Shown one piece after another: positions 8,440 to 16,151 of a DNA stretch of 59,090 bases. The DNA is from Rubrivivax sp. (lineage in GTDB: Bacteria > Pseudomonadota > Gammaproteobacteria > Burkholderiales > Burkholderiaceae_C). The number at the start of each line of letters is the position of its first letter. The first letter of the stretch is position 1. The stretch is taken from positions 1 through 59,090 of the forward strand of contig JAEUPF010000037.1 in the NCBI GenBank assembly GCA_016790425.1. The letters are read 5' to 3'. The position numbers were made by a program, and so were the translations under genes. The notes below the pieces were generated by a model. That model saw only the letters and a list, made by a program, of their open reading frames with translations, ran no database searches and was not told where the DNA came from.

Positions 8440-9813
8440 ATGCCTTTGCGCGTCGACAGCGCCGTGCCGGTGCCCGCGGGTTTCCGCCTGCCACGCCTCA
8501 GCCTGCCGCGCGGCGGCATCGACCTTGCGAAGTGGGCGGTCATCGCCTGCGACCAGCACACCGCGGAACCGGCGTACTGGCAGCAGGTGGAGCAGGCCGT
8601 GGGCGATGCGCCTTCGACGTTGCGCCTGATCCTGCCCGAGGCGCACCTGGAAGCGAGCGACCTCGATGCGCGCATCGCGCGCATCCAGGCCGCCATGCGG
8701 CGCTACTTGTCCAGCGGCCTGTTCGTCGAGCACGAGGGCACCGTGCTGGTGGAGCGCACGGTGGGCGGCGGCACCCGCCGCGGCCTGATGCTCGAACTCG
8801 ACCTCGAGCACTACGACTTCAGCGCCGCTTCGACGAGCCTCGTGCGCCCCACGGAGAGCACGATCGTCGCGCGGCTGGGCCCGCGCATCGAGGTGCGGCG
8901 CGGCGCCGAGCTGGAGCTGCCGCACGTGCTGGTGCTCATCGACGACCCCGAGGGAACGGTGATCGAGCCGGTCGCCGCGGCGCGCGCCGCGCTGGCGCCG
9001 CTGTACGAAGCCGAACTGATGCTCGGCGGCGGCCACCTGCGCGGCTGCGCCGTCGATGCGCAGCGCAGCGCGGCGGCGGTCCGTGCGCTGGCCGCGCTGG
9101 CCGAGCCCGAGGTGACGGCGCGCCGCTACGGCGTGCCTGCGGGCACGGCGCCGATGCTGTTCGCGGTGGGCGACGGCAACCACTCGCTGGCGGCCGCCAA
9201 GACGATCTGGGAACAGACGAAGGCGGCGCTCGGCCCGGACCACCCCAGCCGCTTCGCCCTCGTCGAAGTGGAGAACATCCACGACCCTGCGCTGCACTTC
9301 GCGCCCATCCACCGCCTGCTCGTCGGCGTGCGCGGCGACGTGCGCGCAGCCCTCGCGCAGGCCTGCGGGCGAGGCTTCGCTTGCCACGACGTCGCCGACG
9401 CCCGGGCCATGCGCGCGCAGGTGCAGGCGCTGCAGGCCGAGGCCGATGCGGCGGCGCGCGCCACCGGCGCCGTGTGGGGCGCGCAGGCGGCCGGGCTCGT
9501 CGAGCCGGGCGGCCGCTGCGCGGTGATCCGCATCGCCGAGCCCTCGGCATCGCTCGCCGTGGGCACGCTGCAGCCGGTCATCGACCGGTTCGTCGCGCAA
9601 GGTCTGGCCGGCGGCGTCGACTACGTCCATGGCGACGCGACGCTGGAGCGCCTGGCGCAGCAAAGCGGCTGCGCCGGGCTGCACTTCGGTGCCGTGGCCA
9701 AGAGCGAACTGCTGCGCCGCGTGCTGCACGAAGGCCCGCTGCCGCGCAAGACCTTCTCGATGGGCGAGGCGCACGAGAAGCGCTACTACGTCGAGGCGCG
9801 CCGCATCCGCTAG
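8440..9813 (+). CDS. DUF1015 family protein
   Basis: The 457-residue protein matches DUF1015, a widespread family of unknown biochemical role. Visible family marks are AVIACDQHTAEPAYW near residue 30 and the strongly conserved VGDGNHSLAAAK near residue 245. No signal peptide or membrane helix is seen, so it is cytoplasmic. It follows DUF3297 closely, and the VgrG-like gene starts 28 bases after its stop, although nothing links their functions. Confidence 0.83.
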   Translation: MPLRVDSAVPVPAGFRLPRLSLPRGGIDLAKWAVIACDQHTAEPAYWQQVEQAVGDAPSTLRLILPEAHLEASDLDARIARIQAAMRRYLSSGLFVEHEGTVLVERTVGGGTRRGLMLELDLEHYDFSAASTSLVRPTESTIVARLGPRIEVRRGAELELPHVLVLIDDPEGTVIEPVAAARAALAPLYEAELMLGGGHLRGCAVDAQRSAAAVRALAALAEPEVTARRYGVPAGTAPMLFAVGDGNHSLAAAKTIWEQTKAALGPDHPSRFALVEVENIHDPALHFAPIHRLLVGVRGDVRAALAQACGRGFACHDVADARAMRAQVQALQAEADAAARATGAVWGAQAAGLVEPGGRCAVIRIAEPSASLAVGTLQPVIDRFVAQGLAGGVDYVHGDATLERLAQQSGCAGLHFGAVAKSELLRRVLHEGPLPRKTFSMGEAHEKRYYVEARRIR

Positions 9814-9841
9814 CGCGCCGACCCCTGGAGCAGACCCTGCC

Positions 9842-11170
9842 ATGGCAACGTCCCCGTTGGTGAACTCCGAACAGCCGCTGCGCGTCGCCATCACCCACGA
9901 CGGCACCGCGCTGGCCGGCGCGGCGGCGCTGCTCGGCATCACCGTCCGGCGGGCGCTGAACCAGGTGCCGTCGGCGACGCTCGTCTTCGCCGCAGGCGAG
10001 CTGCCGGCGGGCGGGCTGCCGCTCGGCGATTCGCCGGCGCTGGAGCCGGGCGCCGAAGTCACCGTCAGCGCCGGCCATGGCGACGATGCGGCGCCGATCT
10101 TCTCGGGCATCGTCGTCAAGCAGGGCCTGTCGATCAGCGGCGCCAACGGTGCGCGCCTGCTCGTCGAGTGCCGCGACAAGGCGGTGCGCATGACCGTGGG
10201 CCGGCGCAGCGCCTGCCACGAAGAGTGCAGCGACGGCGACATCCTCGCGCAGCTGCTGGCCGCGCACGGCCTGCGCGCCGACGTGGCCGGAGCCACGCTG
10301 CATAACGCCCAGCTGGTGCGCCACCCCTGCACCGACTGGAACTTCCTGCTCGCGCGCGCCGCGGCCAACCGCTGCGTCGTCATCGTCCGCGACGGCGAGG
10401 TGTCGGTGGCCGCGCCGAAGACCGGCGGCGAAGCGGCGCTGGTCGTCAGCGCCGGCGAAGACCTGATCGAGTTTGACGCCGAGCTCGAAGCGCAGCAGCC
10501 GTTCGCGCAGGTGCACCCGGTGCAGCCGTCGCCGGGCGGCCGCGCGCGGCTGCGCGGCCGCATGCGCTTGCCGGGTTCGGCCAAGGCCAGGCTCGGCGAG
10601 CTGTTCGAATTGCGCGGCGTCGGCGAGCGCTTCGCCGGCTCGGTGCTGGCCACCGGCCTGACCCACCGCATCGAGGACGGTGCCTGGAGCACCGAGGTCG
10701 AGTTCGGCACGCCGATCGAATGCGCCACCGAGCGCTGCGACGGCGTCGCGCCGGCGGCGGGAGGGAGGGTGCCGGGCACCGAGGGCCTGCACGCCCGGGC
10801 CGTGCACGGGCTCGCGTTCGACGACGCGGATGGCGTCGTCACGGTGTCCACCCCCGGGGGGAACACCGCCGTGCTCAGCGACAAGGAGCACTCGATCGTG
10901 CTGACCGATGTGAGCGGCAACCGGGTCCGGCTCGGGCCCGCGGGCATCACGATGCACACCGCGCAGGACATCCGGATCGAGGCGCAAGGCGCGATCACGC
11001 TGCGCGCCGGTGGCGGGCTGAAGTTGCAGTCCGACGCCGACGTCAAGGTCGAGGGCCTGAATGTCGCCTGCGAGGCGAAGGTCGGCCTCGCGGCCCGCGG
11101 CACGGCATCGGCCGAACTGTCCGCGGCGGGGCAGACGACGATCAAGGGCGCGATGGTGCTGATCAACTGA
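9842..11170 (+). CDS. VgrG-like spike protein of a contractile injection system, OB-fold apparently missing
   Basis: The 442-residue protein resembles VgrG/Afp8-type spikes. Residues ~1-295 fit the gp27-like base, with VECRDKAVRMTVGRR, HPCTDWNFLLARA and IEFDAELEAQ as family marks. Residues ~330-442 fit the beta-helix needle, seen in VSTPGGNTAVLSDKEHSI and the repeats ending TTIKGAMVLIN. Between them only about 30-35 residues remain, where relatives carry a gp5-type OB-fold of about 100. The ATG at 9842 is used because similarity starts shortly after it. The next gene, 19 bases on, encodes a PAAR tip. No sheath, tube, baseplate or ATPase gene is in the window, so this is an orphan spike. Confidence 0.82.
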   Translation: MATSPLVNSEQPLRVAITHDGTALAGAAALLGITVRRALNQVPSATLVFAAGELPAGGLPLGDSPALEPGAEVTVSAGHGDDAAPIFSGIVVKQGLSISGANGARLLVECRDKAVRMTVGRRSACHEECSDGDILAQLLAAHGLRADVAGATLHNAQLVRHPCTDWNFLLARAAANRCVVIVRDGEVSVAAPKTGGEAALVVSAGEDLIEFDAELEAQQPFAQVHPVQPSPGGRARLRGRMRLPGSAKARLGELFELRGVGERFAGSVLATGLTHRIEDGAWSTEVEFGTPIECATERCDGVAPAAGGRVPGTEGLHARAVHGLAFDDADGVVTVSTPGGNTAVLSDKEHSIVLTDVSGNRVRLGPAGITMHTAQDIRIEAQGAITLRAGGGLKLQSDADVKVEGLNVACEAKVGLAARGTASAELSAAGQTTIKGAMVLIN

Positions 11171-11189
11171 CCGCCGGGGAGCCGACGCG

Positions 11190-11486
11190 ATGCCTCCCGC
11201 CGCCCGCCTGACCGACCTGCACGTCTGCCCGAGGGTGACGCCGGGGCTGCCGCCGGTCCCGCATGTCGGCGGCCCGGTCGCCGGCCCGGGCGTGGCCACG
11301 GTCCTCATCGGCAAGCTGCCGGCGGCCGTCGTCGGCGACAGCGCCGTCTGCGTCGGACCGCCGGACGCCATCGTCAGCGGCTCGGCCACGGTGCTGATCG
11401 GCGGCAAGCCCGCGGCGCGCGTGGGCGACGCCACCGCGCACGGCGGCAGCGTGGTGATGGGCTCGCCGACCGTGCTGATCGGCTGA
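11190..11486 (+). CDS. PAAR-domain spike-tip protein
   Basis: This 98-residue protein has the PAAR signature: an N-terminal PPAARLTDLHVCP, then a His in PHVGG, and a repeated TVLIGGKPAARVGDATAHGG cone ending in SPTVLIG. PAAR proteins cap VgrG trimers and can bind zinc through His/Cys residues, which here may be those of LHVCP and PHVGG. It has no effector extension. It lies 19 bases after the VgrG-like gene and surely functions with it. It converges with trpS, 72 bases away, without a visible terminator. Confidence 0.88.
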   Translation: MPPAARLTDLHVCPRVTPGLPPVPHVGGPVAGPGVATVLIGKLPAAVVGDSAVCVGPPDAIVSGSATVLIGGKPAARVGDATAHGGSVVMGSPTVLIG

Positions 11487-11558
11487 TCGCCAAAGGCTCG
11501 GCCAGCGGCGGCGCAGCAAGAACGCTGTGCCGCAGGTGCCGCCGGCGCGCCGGAGGGA

Positions 11559-12767
11559 TCAGTAGTCCAGCCCCATCGCCGCGCGCACGTCCTTCATCGT
11601 CTGCTGCGCCACGCTGCGCGCGCGCTCGGTGCCGGCTTCGACGATGCGCTGCACCTTCTGCGGCTCGGCAGTGAGCACGGCGGCGCGCTCGCGCCACGGC
11701 TGCTGCTGGCGCACGATGGCGTCGATCACCGGCTGCTTGCACTCGAGGCAGCCGATGCCGGCGGTGGTGCAGCCCTTGACCACCCACGCCTTCGTCGCCG
11801 CGTCGCTGTAGGCGCCGTGGAACTGCCACACGGGGCACTTCTCGGGGTCGCCGGGGTCGCTGCGGCGCACGCGCGCCGGGTCGGTGGCCATGCCGCGCAC
11901 CTTCTTGGCCACCGCGTCGGGCTCGTCGCGCATCAGGATGGCGTTGCCGTAGCTCTTGCTCATCTTCGTGCCATCGAGCCCCGGCAGGCGCAGGACCTCG
12001 GTGTGCAGCGCCTGCGGCTCGACGAGCACGCTGCGGCCGCTGCCCTTCAAGTGCCCGAGCAGCAGTTCGCTCTCTTCGGCGCGCCAGCCGCTCACCTGCG
12101 CTGCCGCCTTGCGGACGATGCCTTCGCCCTTGGCGCGCGCTTCGTCGCTGCCGGTCTCGCCGAATGCCTTGCGCTGCTTGTCGTAGTAGCGCGCGTCGTC
12201 CTTGGCGAGCCTGGCCAGCGCCGCGGCCACCTGCGCCTCGAAGTCCTTGCCGCGGCCGTAGAGGTTGTTGAAGCGGCGCGCCACTTCGCGCGTCAGCTCG
12301 ACGTGGCTCGCCTGGTCCTCGCCCACCGGCACGTAGGCGGCCTTGTAGATCAGGATGTCGGCGGCCTGCAGCAACGGGTAGCCGAGGAAGCCGTAGGTGG
12401 CGAGGTCGCGGTCCTTCAGCTTCTCGATCTGGTCCTTGTAGGTCGGCACGCGCTCCAGCCAGCCGAGCGGCGTGCCCATCGCCAGCAGCGTGAACAGCTC
12501 GGCGTGCTCGGGAATGCGGCTCTGGATGAAGATCGTGCTCTTGTCGGGGTCGAGGCCGGCGGCGAGCCAGTCGGTCACCATCTCGTAGACGCTCTGGCCG
12601 ATGACCTCGCTTTCCTCGTAGTGCGTGGTCAGCGCGTGCCAGTCGGCCACGAAGTAGAAGCACTCGTGCTGGTCCTGCAGCGCTACCCAGTTCTTCAGCG
12701 CGCCGAGGTAGTGGCCCAGGTGCATGCTGCCCGTGGGGCGCATGCCGGAGAGAACGCGGGTCTTCAT
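11559..12767 (-). CDS. trpS: Tryptophan--tRNA ligase with an iron-sulfur-type Cys pattern
   Basis: This cytoplasmic class I aminoacyl-tRNA synthetase charges tRNA-Trp. The HIGH-type motif is MHLGH (residues 15-19) and the KMSKS loop is at 268-272. At 402 residues it is longer than the ~334 of E. coli TrpS. The extra part includes Cys311, Cys333, Cys340 and Cys343, spaced C-x21-C-x6-C-x2-C. That is nearly the C-x22-C-x6-C-x2-C motif that holds a [4Fe-4S] cluster in Thermotoga maritima TrpRS. A TAGAAT hexamer lies seven bases before the ATG, so the transcript is probably leaderless. Confidence 0.96.
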   Translation of the reverse strand: MKTRVLSGMRPTGSMHLGHYLGALKNWVALQDQHECFYFVADWHALTTHYEESEVIGQSVYEMVTDWLAAGLDPDKSTIFIQSRIPEHAELFTLLAMGTPLGWLERVPTYKDQIEKLKDRDLATYGFLGYPLLQAADILIYKAAYVPVGEDQASHVELTREVARRFNNLYGRGKDFEAQVAAALARLAKDDARYYDKQRKAFGETGSDEARAKGEGIVRKAAAQVSGWRAEESELLLGHLKGSGRSVLVEPQALHTEVLRLPGLDGTKMSKSYGNAILMRDEPDAVAKKVRGMATDPARVRRSDPGDPEKCPVWQFHGAYSDAATKAWVVKGCTTAGIGCLECKQPVIDAIVRQQQPWRERAAVLTAEPQKVQRIVEAGTERARSVAQQTMKDVRAAMGLDY

Positions 12768-12774
12768 CGCGAAG

Positions 12775-12780
12775 ATTCTA
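12775..12780 (-). promoter_or_regulatory. -10 hexamer TAGAAT next to the trpS start codon
   Basis: TAGAAT is followed by seven bases and the trpS ATG (12767) on the minus strand, implying a leaderless mRNA. The 28-base repeat array begins only two bases upstream (12783) and occupies the place of the -35 element. Confidence 0.55.
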
Positions 12781-12782
12781 GG

Positions 12783-12856
12783 CGGCGCCTGCGCGCCGAG
12801 CTCAGCGATTCGGCGCCTGCGCGCCGAGCTCAGCGATTCGGCGCCTGCGCGCCGAG
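12783..12856. repeat. 28-base tandem repeat (2.6 copies) between trpS and the serine hydrolase gene
   Basis: Two perfect copies (12783-12810 and 12811-12838) and an 18-base partial third copy (12839-12856) are present. Each contains the inverted repeat GGCGC-CTGC-GCGCC, a small hairpin. The third copy and part of the second lie in the last codons and stop codon of the serine hydrolase, so the array looks like an outward duplication of that gene end towards the trpS promoter. Confidence 0.93.
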
Positions 12857-14047
12857 TGCATCGGCCAGCGCCTCGAAGAGCACGATCCACTCGCGCGCGG
12901 GCACGCCGTAGCTGCGGCCATTGCGCGCGATGACGACCCCGTTGCGCGGCGACACGTAGACGAACTGGCCGTGGTTGCCGCGGGCGCTGAAGTCGTAGCC
13001 GCCGTCGGCGCGGCGCTGGCCCCACCAGAAGTGCTTGTAGTAGGCACCGGGGCGCAGCTGCGCCAGCGACACCGCCCGCTCGGGCGAGGTGGCCGCGCGA
13101 ACGGTCTCGGCGGCGAGCACGCGCGTGCCGTCGGCGGCGACGCCCTGGTCGAGGAAGAGCTGGCCGAAGCGCGCGAAGTCGAGCACGCGCGCGTTGAGGC
13201 CGCTTTCCAGCTTCTCGAAGCCGGTGGCCTCGCTGTCCAGGCTCCAGCTGGCGTCGGCGGCCATGCCCGCGGGCTGCCAGAGCTTGTCCTGGAGCCACTT
13301 CGCCACCGGCACGCCGGTGGCGCGTTCGAGCACCAGGCCCAGCAGCAGCGGGTGGTAGTTGTTGTAGAGCCAGGCCTCGCCCGGCGGCCGCTCGACGGTG
13401 GAGCCCTGCAGCGCCAGCGCGCGCAGGTCGGGCCAGTAGTAGGTCTTGGCACCGTCGGAAGTGAGGAAGGGGTACTCGACGTAGTGCAGGCCGGCGTTCA
13501 TGTCCAGCAGGTGGCGCAGCGTGATGCGCTCGAAGCGCGCGTCGCGCGCCTTCAGTTCGGGCACGTGGCGGGTCAGCGGCTCGTCGAGGCTGCCGATGCG
13601 GCCCTCGGCGACGGCGAGGTCGACGAGCGTGCCCAGCACCGACTTGGCCACCGAGAACGAGGTCGCCGTGTCTTCTCGCCGGTGGCCGTTGAAGTAGCCC
13701 TCGTAGATCACCTGCCGGCCCTGCAGCACGACGAAGCCCTGCGTCTCGTTGGCCGCGAGCCAGCGCTCCAGGTCCTTGCCGGGCAGCGCCCGCGCGAACG
13801 CCCGCCGCACGCGCGCTTCGTCCGGCGCGAGCGGCAGCTCGCGTGCGCCGGGCGCAGCGTGCACTTCGCGCCGGGGGAAGCGAAACTGGTCGTCGACGTC
13901 CGAGTCGCCCAGCGTCACCGAGCGCCACACGTACAGCGACGGATAGACGAGCAAGGCGAGCCCGAGGGCTGCGGCCAGCACCGCAGCCACCGCCAGCGCC
14001 GCGAGCGCCGAACGCCGCATCACGCGCCGGAGCCGGGGGCTGGTCAT
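12830..14047 (-). CDS. Membrane-anchored serine hydrolase of the class C beta-lactamase family
   Basis: The 405-residue protein has one N-terminal membrane helix (residues ~10-32) and a periplasmic beta-lactamase/esterase domain. The SxxK nucleophile motif is SVAK in ATSFSVAKSVLG, and the YxN-like motif is in the LYNNYHPLLLG region. The family includes penicillin-binding-protein-like peptidases, esterases and 6-aminohexanoate-oligomer hydrolases; substrate cannot be told from sequence. The ATG at 14047 is chosen because the helix follows directly, while longer frames upstream run into purN. Its 3' end is part of a tandem repeat. It is divergent from purN. Confidence 0.85.
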   Translation of the reverse strand: MTSPRLRRVMRRSALAALAVAAVLAAALGLALLVYPSLYVWRSVTLGDSDVDDQFRFPRREVHAAPGARELPLAPDEARVRRAFARALPGKDLERWLAANETQGFVVLQGRQVIYEGYFNGHRREDTATSFSVAKSVLGTLVDLAVAEGRIGSLDEPLTRHVPELKARDARFERITLRHLLDMNAGLHYVEYPFLTSDGAKTYYWPDLRALALQGSTVERPPGEAWLYNNYHPLLLGLVLERATGVPVAKWLQDKLWQPAGMAADASWSLDSEATGFEKLESGLNARVLDFARFGQLFLDQGVAADGTRVLAAETVRAATSPERAVSLAQLRPGAYYKHFWWGQRRADGGYDFSARGNHGQFVYVSPRNGVVIARNGRSYGVPAREWIVLFEALADALGAQAPNR

Positions 14048-14056
14048 CGCGCTCGC

Positions 14057-14062
14057 TACACT
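14057..14062 (+). promoter_or_regulatory. -10 hexamer TACACT next to the purN start codon
   Basis: TACACT is followed by seven bases and then the GTG of purN at 14070, so transcription should begin at the start codon. No clear -35 is visible. The site lies just outside the start of the divergent serine hydrolase gene. Confidence 0.55.
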
Positions 14063-14069
14063 CGAAACG

Positions 14070-14696
14070 GTGAAGTCCATTGTCATCCTGATCTCGGGCC
14101 GCGGCTCCAACATGGAGGCCATCGTGCGCCGCGCCGCCGAGGAACAGTGGCCCGCGCGCGTGGCCGCCGTCGTCGCCAACCGTGCCGATGCCGCCGGCCT
14201 GGCCTTCGCGGCGGCCAACGGCATCGCCACCGTCGTCGTCGAGCACAAGGCGTTCGCCACGCGCGAAGCGTTCGACGCCGCGCTGGCCGAGGCGATCGAC
14301 CGCTTCGCACCCGACCTCGTGCTGCTGGCCGGCTTCATGCGCGTGCTCGGGCCGGCGTTCGTTCGCCGCTACGAGGGCCGGCTGATGAACATCCACCCCT
14401 CGCTGCTGCCGGCGTTCCCGGGGCTGCACACGCACCGGCGCGTGCTCGAAGCGGGCTGCAAGGTCACCGGGGCCACGGTGCTCTTCGTCACCGCCGACCT
14501 CGACCATGGACCCATCGTCATCCAGAGCGCAGTGCCGGTGCGCGGCGGCGACGACGAGGCCGCGCTGGCGGCGCGCGTGCTGGCCAGCGAGCACGTGATC
14601 TATCCGCTGGCCGTGCGCTGGTTCGTCGAAGGCGAGCTGGAACTGGCCGGCACCCTCGTGCGGCAGCGGCGCGGGGCTTCGCAGCTCCTCGCCTGA
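14070..14696 (+). CDS. purN: Phosphoribosylglycinamide formyltransferase (GAR transformylase)
   Basis: PurN transfers a formyl group from 10-formyltetrahydrofolate to glycinamide ribonucleotide, the third step of purine synthesis. The 208-residue protein opens with VILISGRGSNMEAIV, the phosphate-binding loop. The catalytic Asn-His-Asp set is visible in MNIHPSLLPAF and TADLDHGPI. The start is a GTG, supported by a TACACT -10 seven bases before it, which suggests a leaderless mRNA. The rsmB-type gene follows 49 bases later. Confidence 0.95.
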   Translation: MKSIVILISGRGSNMEAIVRRAAEEQWPARVAAVVANRADAAGLAFAAANGIATVVVEHKAFATREAFDAALAEAIDRFAPDLVLLAGFMRVLGPAFVRRYEGRLMNIHPSLLPAFPGLHTHRRVLEAGCKVTGATVLFVTADLDHGPIVIQSAVPVRGGDDEAALAARVLASEHVIYPLAVRWFVEGELELAGTLVRQRRGASQLLA

Positions 14697-14745
14697 GCCG
14701 CGCCGGCGCGACCCTCACGAGCGCCCAGGCGCAGCGGGCAGAACC

Positions 14746-16008
14746 ATGCATCCGGGCGCATTGCTGGACCTGGCCACCGAGCTGCTGCGCGCGGTGCTGA
14801 AGTTCGACCAGCCCGCCGACGCCGTGGTGTCGGCGTTCTTCCGCAAGCACCGCGCCCTCGGCGCGCGCGAGCGCCACGCGCTGGCCGAGACCACCTTCGA
14901 AGTGCTGCGGCGGCGGCTGCTGTGGCAGCACCTGGCGCAAAGCGGCGGCGGCGCGCTCGAGCGGCGCCTGGCGCTGCTCGCCTGGCAAGGCGGCACCGGC
15001 TTCTTGCGCAGTGCGCTGGGGCCGAACGAGGCGCAGTGGCTCGACGACGTGTCGCGCATCGACCGCGCCGCGCTGCCCGAGAAGCTGCGCCACAACCTGC
15101 CCGACTGGCTGGCCTCGGCGCTGCGCCACCAGCTCGGCGAGGAAGCGTTCTGGCCCCTGGCCGAGGCGCTGCAGCAACCGGCGCCGCTGGACCTGCGCGT
15201 CAACGCGCTGAAGGCCAAGCGCGAAGAGGCGCGCGCCGCGCTGGCCGAGGCCGGCATCGTGAGCGCGCCGACGCCGTATTCGCCGTGGGGCCTGCGGGTC
15301 GTCGGCAAGCCGGCGTTGAACAAGGCGGCGCCGTTCACCGCCGGCCTCGTGGAAGTGCAGGACGAGGGCAGCCAGCTGCTGGCGCTGCTGACCGACGCCA
15401 GGCGCGGCGAGATGGTGGTCGACTTCTGCGCCGGCGCCGGCGGCAAGACGCTGGCGCTGGGGGCGATGATGCGCAGCACAGGGCGCCTGTATGCCTTCGA
15501 CGTCTCCGGCCACCGCCTCGACGCGCTGAAGCCGCGCCTGGCCAAGAGCGGCTTGTCGAACGTGCACCCGGTGCAGATCGCGCACGAACGCGACGAGCGC
15601 ATCAAGCGCCTGGGCGGCAAGATCGACCGCGTGCTCGTCGACGCGCCGTGCTCGGGCCTGGGCACGCTCAGGCGCAACCCCGACCTGAAGTGGCGCCAGT
15701 CGCCCCAGGCGGTCGAGGAGATGCAGGCCAAGCAGCGGCGCATCCTCGCCGCCGCGGCGCGGCTGCTCAAGCCCGGTGGCCGCCTGGTCTACGCCACCTG
15801 CAGCCTGCTGGCGGCGGAGAACGAAGACGTGGTGGCCGGCTTCGCGGAGGAGGCTGCCGCCGGCTTCGAGCCCCTGCCGGTGAGCGACCTGCTCGATCGA
15901 GCGCAGGTGGCGCACGCCGCCGCCTTGACCAGCGGCCCCTGGCTGCGCCTGTGGCCGCATCGGCATGGCACCGACGGCTTCTTCGCCGCCGTGTGGCAGC
16001 GCCGCTGA
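14746..16008 (+). CDS. rsmB: RsmB/NOP-family rRNA (cytosine-C5) methyltransferase
   Basis: The 420-residue protein is a SAM-dependent RNA m5C methyltransferase. The SAM loop is DFCAGAGGKTLAL. The two cysteines of the mechanism are Cys302 in DAPCSGLGTLRRNPDLKW and Cys352 in YATCSLL, spaced 50 residues apart as in E. coli RsmB. The N-terminal ~130 residues are helical and NusB/RsmB-like but divergent. The likely target is 16S rRNA, as for RsmB, but another NOP family member acting on rRNA or tRNA is possible. Confidence 0.87.
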   Translation: MHPGALLDLATELLRAVLKFDQPADAVVSAFFRKHRALGARERHALAETTFEVLRRRLLWQHLAQSGGGALERRLALLAWQGGTGFLRSALGPNEAQWLDDVSRIDRAALPEKLRHNLPDWLASALRHQLGEEAFWPLAEALQQPAPLDLRVNALKAKREEARAALAEAGIVSAPTPYSPWGLRVVGKPALNKAAPFTAGLVEVQDEGSQLLALLTDARRGEMVVDFCAGAGGKTLALGAMMRSTGRLYAFDVSGHRLDALKPRLAKSGLSNVHPVQIAHERDERIKRLGGKIDRVLVDAPCSGLGTLRRNPDLKWRQSPQAVEEMQAKQRRILAAAARLLKPGGRLVYATCSLLAAENEDVVAGFAEEAAAGFEPLPVSDLLDRAQVAHAAALTSGPWLRLWPHRHGTDGFFAAVWQRR

Positions 16009-16094
16009 GGCCGCTGCCGTGCACGGTGCGGTCCCCCGCGGCCGGGCGGTCTTCGCCGCCCTCCGAAAGCCGCTGCCGGGAAGCGCCCCGCCCC

Positions 16095-16100
16095 TAAAAT
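16095..16100 (+). promoter_or_regulatory. Candidate -10 (TAAAAT) of the desaturase gene
   Basis: CCCTAAAATCG stands out in an otherwise very GC-rich 140-base gap. TAAAAT matches five of six bases of the -10 consensus and would give a leader of about 45 bases. There is no good -35, so this is tentative. Confidence 0.35.
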
Positions 16101-16151
16101 CGCACCCGTTTCCACCCACCGAGACCGGCACCGACGCGGCCGGCCCGCCCG

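Noticed and set aside
9842-11486. Complete eCIS or T6SS locus around the spike pair
   Set aside because: No sheath, tube, baseplate or AAA+ ATPase gene is present on either side; upstream is DUF1015 and downstream is trpS.
12830-14594. Possible fusion of trpS or the serine hydrolase with upstream sequence
   Set aside because: The minus-strand frames of both genes stay open far upstream, but the family similarity begins at the ATGs 12767 and 14047. The upstream part of each is antisense to another gene.
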